DNA from: Helopsaltes ochotensis
Lineage: Eukaryota; Chordata; Aves; Passeriformes; Locustellidae
NCBI GenBank assembly: GCA_013400155.1
Contig: VXBM01001659.1
Span: forward strand, 29,908 to 93,907
Reading direction: 5' to 3'
DNA length: 64,000 bases
The translations under genes were made by a program, and so were the position numbers. Positions 35,091 through 46,200 of this stretch are shown here, in pieces. How positions within the stretch are numbered: position 1 is the stretch's first letter; each line of letters starts with the position of its first letter. Under the pieces are notes generated by a model that saw only the letters and a program-made list of their open reading frames with translations, searched no databases and was not told the origin of the DNA.

Positions 35091-38000
35091 AGCAGCCTCT
35101 AGAGATGTGTCTGCCCCAGGATCAGGGAGCTGATGCTCTGTGCAATCTCTCCTTGGCCATGGCACAGGAGAGGTGGTTCCAGAAGGGAAACTCCTCATAA
35201 AATCCTCATAAACCCAAAAAAATCACTTCAAACCAAGGGGACAAGGGAGAACATCCTCCCTGTTCCCCAGGGCACTTTGCTCCTGCTCTGGTAGTGAGGG
35301 ATGGGGTTTGAGTCACAGGGGACTGAGAGAAATCACTGCTTGTCACGAGCTCCCCAGCCAAGATTTTTTTTGACTCCCTAATTGCAATTAAATCTTGGTT
35401 CTTGTGAGGGCATTGCTGTCCCCGCTGATGGCCTTGGAGAGCGGGTGGCAGCTCGGCCTCCCACACATTAAATTGGCCCTGGGTCACACTGATGGATGGC
35501 TGGGCTGGCTGTTCGAGGCTTGATGTTCTTCCTCTCTGTCTTTAAATTGCTTTGGTTAGAGTCTTGCAGCCAAAAGCAATCAATACAATCCACAAATGTG
35601 CATGTTAGAAAATAAAGGTGTGATAGGAGAGCACAAGGAGGGTATGGAATTTTTCACACTCAAGGCAATAATGGATTTCCAGAGGGGGATGTCAGCTTTA
35701 GGGCTGTGAGGGCCAACAGCACAGCTCATCTTGTGGCAAATTTCCTTCCTCATGCATTTTCCAGAGTTTAATGTAGGTAATTATTATACTTCCATTAACT
35801 GACCCTGTCAGCAGTGAGCAGAGGTAGCATGGAAGTTCTGGGATGGTATTCCTGGGAAATGGAACCTGACAAAGCACTCTGCCCCTCTGGAGCAGGCAGA
35901 CATGGCTCAGGGCAGCTGACTCTGGAAAGATCAGGGAAACCCTTGGGATCAGGGATGTGTGGGCTGATCTTGGGAAGCACAGGAAAACCACCCACATTTA
36001 GTTTGCCTTCCCTTGAAGCTGCCATTGTCCCCGTGGATAAAGCCAGCAAAGGTTTCACCGGAGTGTGTTTGGTTTTACTAGGCAAAGTCACCTCGCTGTC
36101 CTTTGTCACTCAGAGCCTGAGCCCTCCACATGCTGCTGGTGACAAACACCCTGCACTTGTCCCTCTGTCCCCCCCGGTGCTCCCCTGACCCTAGGCTGAC
36201 TCAGTCCAGCCATGTGCACTGGGTGAGCACCATTTCACAATAAAACAATCAGTCACTTCTCTAAAAGGGGCAAATTTACTCAACCACTTGGAAGAAAAAG
36301 GGGAAATGCAGCCTAAAATTCCTTTTATTTACAGTGGGAAATGAAGCATGAGTAAGATGATTAGAACTGTAATTAAACAAGAGAGTCAAACCCACAGATT
36401 GGCACAACATGGAGAAGGAGGCTCTTGGAGAGACAGCATCCTGAATCCTGAAGTATTTTTCCCACTGCAAGCCCCAGGGACACCTCTCCTTAATTTGCTG
36501 TCTAACAAGAAGCTCTGCCCAAAAGCCCCTCTGTTTACCTAGGAATGAAAGCTGGGCCTGAGGAAAAGGTCGAGCCAATTTTCTCACTAAAATATCCTGC
36601 ACACAGAGACATGCAGAGATCCTGAAATCTGAGCTTCATAACAAAGGGGAAAAAACAATTTCCTAAGGATGACAGGGGAAAAGCCCAGAGGAGATTCTGT
36701 CTGCAGCCAAGTAAAGCTGGAATCTGGCTCCAATCCTGAATTCCATCTCTCTCTGGCACTCGCCAAACACCAGCTCAGCTCTGCAGATGCCATGAACATC
36801 CTAAAATCATGTTGCCTTTCAGTCCCATCACTGCTCTCCTTCTTGGATGACGCAGTTGTTGGCGTGTTTTCCACAGCTCTCCCAAGCCCACATCCGAATT
36901 CCCTGGGATAGGTTTCGATATCTTGCTGAGAGGCAGATAATTCACCCTTTGTCACTAGGGATTGATGCCTGTCTCCAGGAAAAGAACAACTCCATTGCAT
37001 CAAAGAAAAGCAGTTAGGAATAAATTTGCCACAGCTAACAAGCTTGACTGGGTCAGAGCTTTGTGTGCTGGAACAAAGAGTTTAAGACCCTGGAACATGT
37101 TTGGATTGCAGAGGAAATTCCATTCAGTCTCGGGAATGCACTGGATCACTTGAGTTTGTAGATCAGGTCTTGCACTGGAGCAAGATCAGACCCTTACAGG
37201 GCACCTGCTCTGCTCTAGAGCTGGTTCAACAAGATCTGGGGTTTTTTGAGGTGTCAGTGGCAGACAACAGACACCAAATTCAGCACAGTGCCAAGGGGAA
37301 AACAGTAATTCCCAGCTCTGTCATTGGCTCATTCATCCATGCAGGGCTTAAATCCAACTGGGAGCCCAGTGTGCAATGGGAGCTGTTAAGAAAGAGTTCC
37401 AGGAGACAACTTTGGCACTTGGCAGCGGGGTGAGGAGAACAGCTCCGTGTCCTGGGGGATCCGGGAGGGCTGGAGACTGATGGGCTGTGCTCTGCAGCAG
37501 TGACAGACACACAGCACTGCCTGAGCTGCAGAGATTTGTCTGGAGCTGTAAACACATCTGCTCTGGCCTTGCTCAGCCCTCCCTCCCGCTCCCAATCCAT
37601 GAATGTTCAAGCCAGGCAGTTCTCAGGAAAGCTGTCTCGTTGGGAAAGGCAGACTGACATCTGTTTGCTCAGGTTTAGACAGCAAGGAGAATTTCTGTGA
37701 GTGTGCCTTGGGATGCTCAGGAGGCTGGTCCCCTTCAGGGACAAACCACGCCCTTGAATTGTTAGACCATTGTGTTAGACCACCATGAAGTGCAGCTCGA
37801 ATTGCAAGACAATAAACAAGAAGGATCTTGTAGAATAATTTTGAAACTGAGGATCATCACAACCTCCTCCTGGCTGTTCACTGGAACAGAGAAGGAAGTT
37901 CCTTGTGTGAGCTGTTTGTTCATATATCCAGTTCAGCCCCAAGAGTGACAGTGAAACTCTGTGTTCTTCACTTCCCTTCCTGGACTCTGCTGGAAGTGGA

Positions 38001-38724
38001 CACAAGTATCAGGTGATTCCATCACACCCACTAAGATGACGTTTTATCTTCTTTCCCTTAAAGCCATCCAGCCACAGCAACCGTGAAGGGAAAAACACCA
38101 ACTCTACCAAACCTTCGCTTCCCTCACAGCCCCTCAGTGATTTTCCAGCTCTGCAAATGATGCTTTAATTAATGACATCTCCTGCCTGGGAGCAGGGTGG
38201 GGGCCTGTCCCAGAGCCCCAGCACAGCGTGGGGAGCAGGTCATTATTCCAAGGCAAAGCAGCACAACCAGGGAGGCTAAAAATACCCAGGACACCTGATT
38301 GCTGCACCTGATGGTAGGGAATTGAGAGGAGCAGAGGGATGGGCCCTGCATGCTGAGTGCTCGGGGCTGCTGCGTCACAGCCCCTGCCTGGTGTAAAACC
38401 TTTGGAAGGGAGAGCAGGGGCTGGAATATTGGGTTACTGCAGCAGGATCAGCTCAGAGGCAGCACCTGTTGGCCTCCTTCAGCAAGACAAGGGATGAGCT
38501 GATTGTGTTTGGTCCTGCAGATCCCTGGATATCCCATGGCATGGAAGTACAACACCAGCAACCACTGCACTGCCCCAGAGTCATGGCACTAACATCATCA
38601 CTGTCCAGGGCTGCCAGCAGGAAAAGGTGGAAGAAACAGCACAGGTTATTTTCCATGAGCTACTTTCAAAACCTCCAGTTGCATAATTTCAGGTCTGTCA
38701 GCACAGGCTGTAATTACAAGCCCA

Positions 38725-38800
38725 GAATCCCAGAGTGGTTGGGGTTGGAAGGGACCCTAAAGCTCATCCAGCCCCTGCTGTGACAGGGACCTCTTCCCCA
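38725..38800 (+). repeat. CR1-like LINE fragment, short
   Basis: Contains 'agaatcccagagtggttggg' followed by 'ttggaagggaccctaaagct' and 'catccagcccctgctg', the CR1 end region on the plus strand. Confidence 0.75.
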
Positions 38801-39845
38801 GGCCAGATCACACAGGGACCCTGACACCACCTCAGGAGAGCAGAACTCACTTAAAAATCCCCTGGGGATAAGGGCAGTGCTGAGGGTAAAGTCTACAGGA
38901 GCCCCAGCTTTGCTTTCATTCCTCTCAGCAGCCTCATATTCCCTGGACTCCTTGTGTATTTCTCCTCTCTGGGAAGATACTTCACTATCTATTTGTGACA
39001 GCCAAAATTCTAAAGGATCTGTTCTCCCTGAGGCTCTTTTTGAGACAGCTCTTTCTTGACTATCACTCAAGTGAGGAAAAAACAAACTCCAAAGGCCAAA
39101 TTCCTGCTGGTGTTTCAGCTGGCCTTCCTCGGGCTCTCTGCTTCCCAGATGATAGGAGCCAGTGTTTGGGCAGGCGCTGGGGGTGGAATTGTATCTGAAC
39201 TCATCAGCTCAGGGTATTTTTGGCTGCATTCTCTTGATGACACTTGTAGACAAAGCTCTGCAACAGCCCCTCTGGCACTCAACGTGGGCGTCTGGTAATG
39301 CCCCCTCCCACCCTTCTCGCAGTAAAAATAGCACAAGAAATTGTTCTTTTCTCAAACATCTCCCCCCCAAAATGTCATTTTCAGATGCATCACACAAGAT
39401 TTTGCTGTTTTTTTGATAGGGATTTATTGTGTTAGATTTTATCTGCCTGTTAAACACTTTCTAAGTGGGGAGTGAGTAATAAAAATGAGGTTACAGGAGT
39501 TGCTTGGTGGGAAACAGACCAGACAATTTAGCTTGCTTGTTCCTGCAAGCTGAAGAACTTCAAACTGATCTGCAAATTGCAAAACAAATTTAGAAAATCA
39601 CTTTTCTGTCAGTACAAAGCCTGTCCAGTTGTGAGCATGAATGGCAGAATCAATGTCAATGTAAGGAACTCAGAGCAAGATCAAAGGGATTACAGATTCC
39701 TGTAGTACAGGGGAAAGTCTGGAATAAATATGACTTCAAATGACAGCAAAAATGGCTATCCTGAAGATGTTGTGGGCTGTACTCAGCAGTTCAGTCAAGG
39801 ATGGGACATTGCCTTGGTGGCCTCATACAGGACACTCCCTGCACT

Positions 39846-39872
39846 GTGCCCGTCCTTCCTTCCTTCCTTCCT
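39846..39872. repeat. CTTC microsatellite
   Basis: About six tandem copies of the tetranucleotide CTTC in intergenic sequence. Confidence 0.85.
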
Positions 39873-40619
39873 TGAGCAGAGGTGGAATAGCCCCTTTTAA
39901 GTCCAATTCATCTCTGATCCGGGTGGCTTTTTATGCATCCAGCTTCTTCAGATGTACTCAAAGTGCATTTTTAAGCTCCACACTGTGGCCTTGTTCTCTG
40001 TTTATTTTCTTCTGACACCTCCTTTTGCCTCATCTCCTCGGGCTCAAAAAATGCAGGTTTCAGACAGGAGATGGGAACAGCCCATCTATGGCTTGGGAAA
40101 ACTCCCTGGAAGAAGTTAGCTCTATTTTCCCTGAGATTCCTGCTCAAAGGGATCCCTGTGGCACAAGTTTGGGGAGAAGCTGTGAGGGTGGCAGTGCCTG
40201 GCTGAGCAATGCAGCTGTTCCTCCAGCTCTTCTCATCTCCACTTCCCTATTTCTTCCCGCATTTTTTATTTTTGCCTGGTGTTTTTGCACTTTCGTTTGG
40301 GAAGAGGAGGAAGCAGCATTGTAATTCCACTTTGAGCAGTGCTGCAAAGTGCCCTAAGTGCTGCCCACCCCGTTTATTATTAACCTTATAAACAATCCTC
40401 ATCCTTCTGCAAACCCCAGGAGAAGCTACCGGAGGGAAAACGACTTTGGATCACGTGGAGCACAAACACAAAGCCTTAATTAACGAGCGCTGCCCCCACT
40501 AATTGTGGAGGAGGAGCCTGTGCTGCTCCAAACCGGGAATTACAGGGTATTAGAGCCCATGTGTCTGTTCTTTCCTTGATCTGAGGCTGTGTGGGTTTGT
40601 AGGAGTGGTAGAAATTATA

Positions 40620-40720
40620 GAACATGGAATAAAAACTATGGAAGGTGTCCCAGCCCATGACAGGGATTGGAACTGGACGAGCTTAGTGTCCCTTCCAACC
40701 CAAACTAGTCTGGGATTCTG
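40620..40720 (-). repeat. CR1-like LINE fragment, short
   Basis: Contains 'ggaaggtgtcccagcccatg', 'acagggattggaactgga' and 'gtcccttccaacccaaac', ending in 'gggattct'. This is the reversed CR1 end. Confidence 0.75.
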
Positions 40721-41249
40721 ACTATAGTATTATGGTAATTAAAAGCTGTCAATTCTCAGGTTCGATACAAGATCACCAATAATTAAAACCTGTACATTCT
40801 GAAGCTCCTGAAGGGAATTTTTCGGCAATTCAAGGTTTGGGTTGGAACAAACTCCTGGGAAGCTGCTGCCCCTGGGGCTGAGACACCAACACTCATTGCA
40901 GAAGCGAACAGCAATTCCAGCAGTTCCCCGGGATCCGGGCTGGGCACCCACGAGACAGCATCGTGCTTGGAATTAAAAATACACGGCAAACAAGTCGAGC
41001 AGGTGTTACTAGCTGTGGGAAGTGTGACAAGTGTTAAAGTGATGTATGTGCCTCCAACCTCTTTCTCGGGTTGGAGGATGCTGTCAGCCTGCTGCCCATC
41101 CAGACGGCACAGCTGATGGCCGCACGCCTTGAGGAAGAAAAAAAAAAAGAGAGAGAAAAAAAAAGGTGTTTTTTCCTGAAATATTCCCTTAGAGGTTCGC
41201 AAACGCCGGTCCTGGGAGGGGAAAGACACGGGGAGATAGTGGCACTGCA

Positions 41250-41830
41250 GCAGGATGGAGCGGAGCATGAGAGGCTCCCGGGGGCTCCGGGCACACCCCG
41301 AGGGCTCCTGTCGCATCCTGAGGGCTCCGGGCAGGGGGTTTGGGCACATCCCGGGAGCTCCGGGCCCCGTGGGCTCCGGGCGCATTCCGGGGACTCCANN
41401 NNNNNNNNNNNNNNNNNNNNNNNNNNNNNNNNNNNNNNNNNNNNNNNNNNNNNNNNNNNNNNNNNNNNNNNNNNNNNNNNNNNNNNNNNNNNNNNNNNNN
41501 NNNNNNNNNNNNNNNNNNNNNNNNNNNNNNNNNNNNNNNNNNNNNNNNNNNNNNNNNNNNNNNNNNNNNNNNNNNNNNNNNNNNNNNNNNNNNNNNNNNN
41601 NNNNNNNNNNNNNNNNNNNNNNNNNNNNNNNNNNNNNNNNNNNNNNNNNNNNNCTCCGCTTCCCGCCTCGCTGCGGCCCGTGCGGGGCCGCGGGTGCGGG
41701 TCGCAGCCGCGGTGCCCCCGGTGCTCGCGGCTCCGGCGCTTTGCGGGGAGGGGGTCAGTGGTGGGCAGATCCCGAGGGGGTTTGGGGGCGATTCCGGGAT
41801 GTTTCCTTTCTGTCAAAGCGCGGAGATTCC
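41250..41830 (+). promoter_or_regulatory. CpG-rich probable promoter and first-exon region of MTMR8
   Basis: GC- and CpG-rich sequence on both sides of an N gap, about 1.3 kb before the first MTMR8 exon that can be read. Left of the gap (about 41275-41398) the sequence is an irregular repeat of GGGCTCCGGGC-like units. The short first coding exon of MTMR8 is not visible outside the gap, so it most likely lies in the missing bases. Confidence 0.6.
41399..41653. other. Assembly gap (N)
   Basis: A run of 255 N within the CpG-rich region. Open frames that appear to cross it have no meaning. The GC-rich repeat on its left edge is the likely cause. Confidence 0.99.
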
Positions 41831-42899
41831 TCTCGCTCTCAATGAGTGGACCAAAGGGTGCTCTTTTTTTCCCATTGAATTAAGTAAAGCAGGAGCTCCG
41901 GGAATGCTGTACTGAAAGGAATCGCATTTATTCAGGCAGCGGTTGATAATTTAATTATATCCTTCGCTGCAATGAAGGTTATGGTTACTGGTTTTATTCT
42001 GTAGGACGTTAGTTTGGGGATGCTCCTTACACCCCCTGCTCTGAGGTGCTCTGCTGGTCCTGTATGTCTGTAGTGCCCTGAAAAGGGCAATATTATATTT
42101 AATTGTTATATCTGCTGAAAAAACACGACCTGCTAAGAGGACACTGATCCCGGGCCTTTGCTCTCCAATTTATTTGTTGAGATTTTCCATTATGTACTTG
42201 AGACATAAGGAAGCTCACATATTCAATACCCAGAACTTATCTATCATTTACGGTTAAAACATTTGTTTTCATTGTCCATCTAATTATTTTTCCTATTATT
42301 TCTGCTTAATGGTGAAAGAAAAATTCCATCTGCGTTCATTAGGCAGCAAATAGGCCAAGAAAAAATCAATCCAGCGCTGTAACATATTTTATTATTTCTG
42401 CACTGATGTTCTTTAAAGCTGTTTTTTTATTAATTAGCTTGATGTGGTTTATGAAATACACTTGGAGGCCAGGAAGTGAGTTACAAGAAGCAGCCACTAA
42501 CAGGGAATGGGCAGTGGGAAGTCAGACTGGAGAGGGCTGTTCCTTTCAGAGCAACGTGTTAATGACCCTGAGCACAGACAAGGCTTCCCTTTGCAGTTCT
42601 TTGTCTTGTTATTTTTCTGCAGCCTCACACAGTAACGAACTGGGATCATCTTGGCTACAAATCCAGTAATCCTGTTAGGATTTGCTGATGCTGAACCATG
42701 GCTGTTTGCTTAACCTTTATGGCTTTAATTCATGGAGAAATAATTTGAGTTTATGGTGTAAGGCTGACTTGGTGTTGCAGGGACAACTTAAAATTCTTGT
42801 GGTTTTCTGTCTTGCTTCATGAGCTGTGTGTTAGAATTTGAAAGAATGGAGTTCAACAGGTGCTTAGGTAGTTTTTCCATCAAAGCTGGACTTGGAGGA

Positions 42900-43080
42900 A
42901 TTTCTCCATGGAAAGGGTGGTCAGGCCTTGGAAGGGCTTGCCAGGGAGGTTTGGAGTCCCTGTCCCTGGGGGTGTCCGAGGAACAACTGGATGTGGCCTG
43001 GGTGACGAGGTGGGAATTGGGCACAGGCTGGACTCAGTGATCCCAGAGGGCTTTTCCAACCTCAGCAGTCCTGGGATTCT
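42900..43080 (-). repeat. CR1-like LINE fragment just upstream of an MTMR8 exon
   Basis: Reversed CR1 order: 'ggaaagggtggtcaggcctt', 'ctgtccctgggggtgtccga', 'acaactggatgtggc', 'ctggactcagtgatcccaga' and 'ttttccaacctcag', ending 'gggattctgtgg'. It ends about 30 bases before the exon at 43112. Confidence 0.85.
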
Positions 43081-43111
43081 GTGGTGTTTTCATGCTGTGC
43101 TCCTGCTGCAG

Positions 43112-43234
43112 GTGGAAAACGTGAAGTTGCTGGATCGCTACGCCAACAGGAAGGCAGCCAGCGGGACCCTGTACCTGACAGCCACACACCTGATCTACGT
43201 GGATGCCTCTGCTGAAGTCAGGAAGGAGACATGG
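43112..43234 (+). CDS. MTMR8: MTMR8 exon, start of PH-GRAM domain
   Basis: The acceptor is CTCCTGCTGCAG and the donor GTATGG. It has 41 codons in phase 0, from VENVKLLDRY to RKETW. This is the first readable coding exon; in the family, about eight residues (Met-Asp/Glu-His-Ile type) precede it in a separate exon. Oppositely oriented CR1 fragments lie close on both sides. Confidence 0.95.
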
Positions 43235-46200
43235 GTATGGTGGGCTGGAAACACACCTGGAAAAGCTGCTGCAGGTCGCAGAATGCATTGGATGGGGAGA
43301 GACTTGAAGGATCATCCCGTTCCACCCCTGCCATGCACAGGGACACCTTCCACTATCTCAGGCTGCTCCAGCCTGGCCTTGGACACTTCCAGGGATGAGA
43401 CAGCCACAGCTTCTCTGGGCACCCTGTGCCAGGGCCTCCCCACCCTCACAGCCAGGAGTTCCTTCCCAATATCCCATCTGACCCTGCCCTCTGGTAGTGA
43501 GAAGCCATTCCCCCTTGTCCTGGAACTTGCTGCTCTCCTTTCCAGAATGAACAGGTTTGGGAATTTTGGAACTGTAGTGGTTTTTTAGAGCATTTTAATA
43601 TTGAATGCTTCCCAGAAACAGCTGGTTCGGAAGGAAATGAGCACAATGGTGACATGACTTGATAGAGTTCACTCATGGAATTAGCGTCAGTTCAAGGAAT
43701 GTAAAAAACTTGTGTAATTTCCAATTTCAAACTCAATGTACAAGACCACTAAATGTGAATTTGCAGCTTTTAATAAGCAGAATTAGCGCTGAAATGAGCC
43801 TATTTTGTTAATTCTAAGGTGAAATGGGAATGACAGAATGTATTTCATATGGAGGAGAAAGGAAAGCAAAGTGCTGCGGGTAAACTGAGCTGCACGTCTG
43901 CCTCTGAAAGTAATTTATGTACATCTTGTGTTTGTTCAGTCCTGCTTTAGTTCTGTGGGTTTTGGGTGCAGTTTAGGTTTGATAAATTTCACAAACAATC
44001 TCATTTTCTGCTGCTCCTCAGCTGCAGGAAGCGCAAACAGCTGATCATATTAAAAAAGATTTCCTATCTGCTTCCTATCCTCCCAGCCTTATCAGTGACA
44101 AGTGATGTTGATTCCTTTTTCTCCAGATCCTGCACCACCACATCTCCAGCGTGGAGAAGCTGCCCCTGACCACGGCTGGGTACCCCCTGCTCATCCACTG
44201 CAAGAACTTCCACGTGGCTCACTTTGTGATTGGGCAGGAGAGGGACTGCCACAACGTGTTCACCTCCCTGCTCAAGCTCTCCCAGCCAGGTACTGGGCTT
44301 GGGAATCTGTCCTGGGAATCTCTGGAATGCTGCAGGCTGAGCCCTGGGAAAGCTCTGCTGCCCCACAGTTGGGTTTGGGAGAGAGGGAGTGGGATCAGAA
44401 TCAGCTTCCAGCACGAGGGACAAAGGAGCAGGGCTCTGTGGAGCAGGACATTTGCTTCCAGTCTTGGGAGCCAACAAGAAAGATGGAGAGAGGTTATTTC
44501 CAGGAGCCTGGAGTGACAGGACAAGGGGGGATGCATTCACACTGAGAGAGCAGGGTCAGATGGGATACTGGGGAGGAATCCTTCCCTCTGGGTGTGGGCA
44601 GGCCCTGGCACAGGGAGCCCAGAGCAGCTGTGGCTGCCTCTGGATCCCTGGAATTTCCAAGGCCAGGCTGGACACTGGGGCTGGGAGCAGCCTGGGACAG
44701 TGGAAGGTGTCCCAGGGGTGGCACTGGAGGAGCTGTTGCAATCCAAACCTCTCTGTGGTTCTGTGACTCTCTGGCAGTGGCAGTGACGTGGTCTCCCACG
44801 AGGAACTTCTGGAGAGCTGTGCAAAGTTCATCTCCCAAACCTGGCCACTGTCGGTCCCTTGTGTCACCCAAGTGTTGGCTGTGTGCAGTTCTGCCCTTTC
44901 CAGCTGATCCAGGCATCCACAGAATTCCCAAATCCCACAAATTGGCGTCTTTGCTGTGTTTGCTCACTTTTGAAAGCCTGTGCTTCACCCTGCCCTGACT
45001 TGGAGCCACTCTTAGAGGCTGAGCCAGACGCCCTCAAAAGCCTGTGCTCTCTTCTAGCTCCAGCTTTTTATTCCAGCATGGCTGAATCTTCAGGCTTTTC
45101 TTGCAGGACAGCATTCCACTGAGCTCCTACCTGGCTTCTGCCTCTGGCAGCCTCTTCTTTTGGGGTGCTGGAGCCAGTATTTGGAGTTGTATTATTACAA
45201 AGATTTTGTTTGTATTTGCAATTTGTGGTGGTGTCACCAGGCTGAGGGAGGGGAATTAATGGCACGGCAGCTTCTTGCTGGCCTTCACACAGGGCTGGGC
45301 TGGAAATCCTGTAGGAGAAATGGGCTTTGCCGAGTTTAGATTTTTTTTTAATTGATATTAAGGCCTGTGTCTATTCCCAGCACCCCTCTTGTGCTCTTTG
45401 GAGTTTTCTTAGTAGTGAAGTTCTGCCTCTGATGCTGTAGCTGGCGGTTTTGTGGTGTTACATTTAAAAGCTGTCACTCTTTGAGGTTTGAAAATTAGAG
45501 GTTTGGGGTAGTGTCTGAAGCGTGGGAGATGTCACTGCAGGGGCTCACACCAGTTTCCTTTGGTCTCAACTGTGTAAATGCTGTAGCTCTTCCTTTTCGT
45601 CTGCTTCTGGATTGTAACAGCGCATTTCTGTTGTTTTAAGATGTCTGAGTGTGCTCCCTTCATGGATTTTTGGCAGAGCACAGCATTACTGATGATTTGC
45701 ACAGGTGTGATGGACACCTCTGGGTTACCTGCTCAGTACTCAGCTGCTTTATCAGCCTCTGACAGGTTTCCCTCTGTCTCTGGAGCTGCCTTGGGAATCA
45801 GCTGGATGAGTTATTGGTTGGATTTGTGTTTTGTGAAGAGAGGGGAGGAGGCTGGGATGGTGAATGGGCACTTGTCAGAGCCAGCCTGAAGCCTTTGTTG
45901 GGCTGACAGCAATATTCCAGACATCCCTCAAGTTTTTCAGTCCCAGAATCTGTTGTTGAGCAGTGACCTTACAGGACTGCAGCAGCTGTTGTATGAACTC
46001 TCCACAGAAGACAGATCTTTTAATCCATGTTTTCACGTGTGGGTTAATTGTTATGATATAAATCCCATCTAACATGCTTACTGTGGTGAATTCAGGAGGA
46101 AATAGTTTGTTTAGGAGAAATTATTTCTTCCAATTTGGGCTAAAACACTTCGTTAGAATTAATGTATCTCCCTGCATTTGGGAACTGAATACTGGAGATT

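Larger units (their letters stand above)
18251..41049. other. Intergenic stretch of about 23 kb, no gene recognised
   Basis: I found no exon with a recognisable protein between the two diverging promoters. It contains CR1-like fragments (about 25661-25760, 28661-28725, 33690-33785, 34798-35090, 38725-38800, 40620-40720), a 51-bp tandem duplication (30315-30416), a GTTTT-rich run (about 32410-32460) and a CTTC microsatellite (about 39846-39872). Longer open frames (up to 187 codons) overlap each other on opposite strands and lack domain or codon evidence. Non-coding transcripts or enhancers cannot be excluded from sequence alone. Confidence 0.5.

Noticed and set aside
41034..41915. Open frames of 190-270 codons across the gap
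   Set aside because: Their central third is N; flanking parts are GC-rich repeat, with no protein similarity.
44064..45009. Cluster of open frames on both strands in an MTMR8 intron
   Set aside because: They overlap the real exon 44127-44289 in other frames or translate CR1 sequence; not separate genes.
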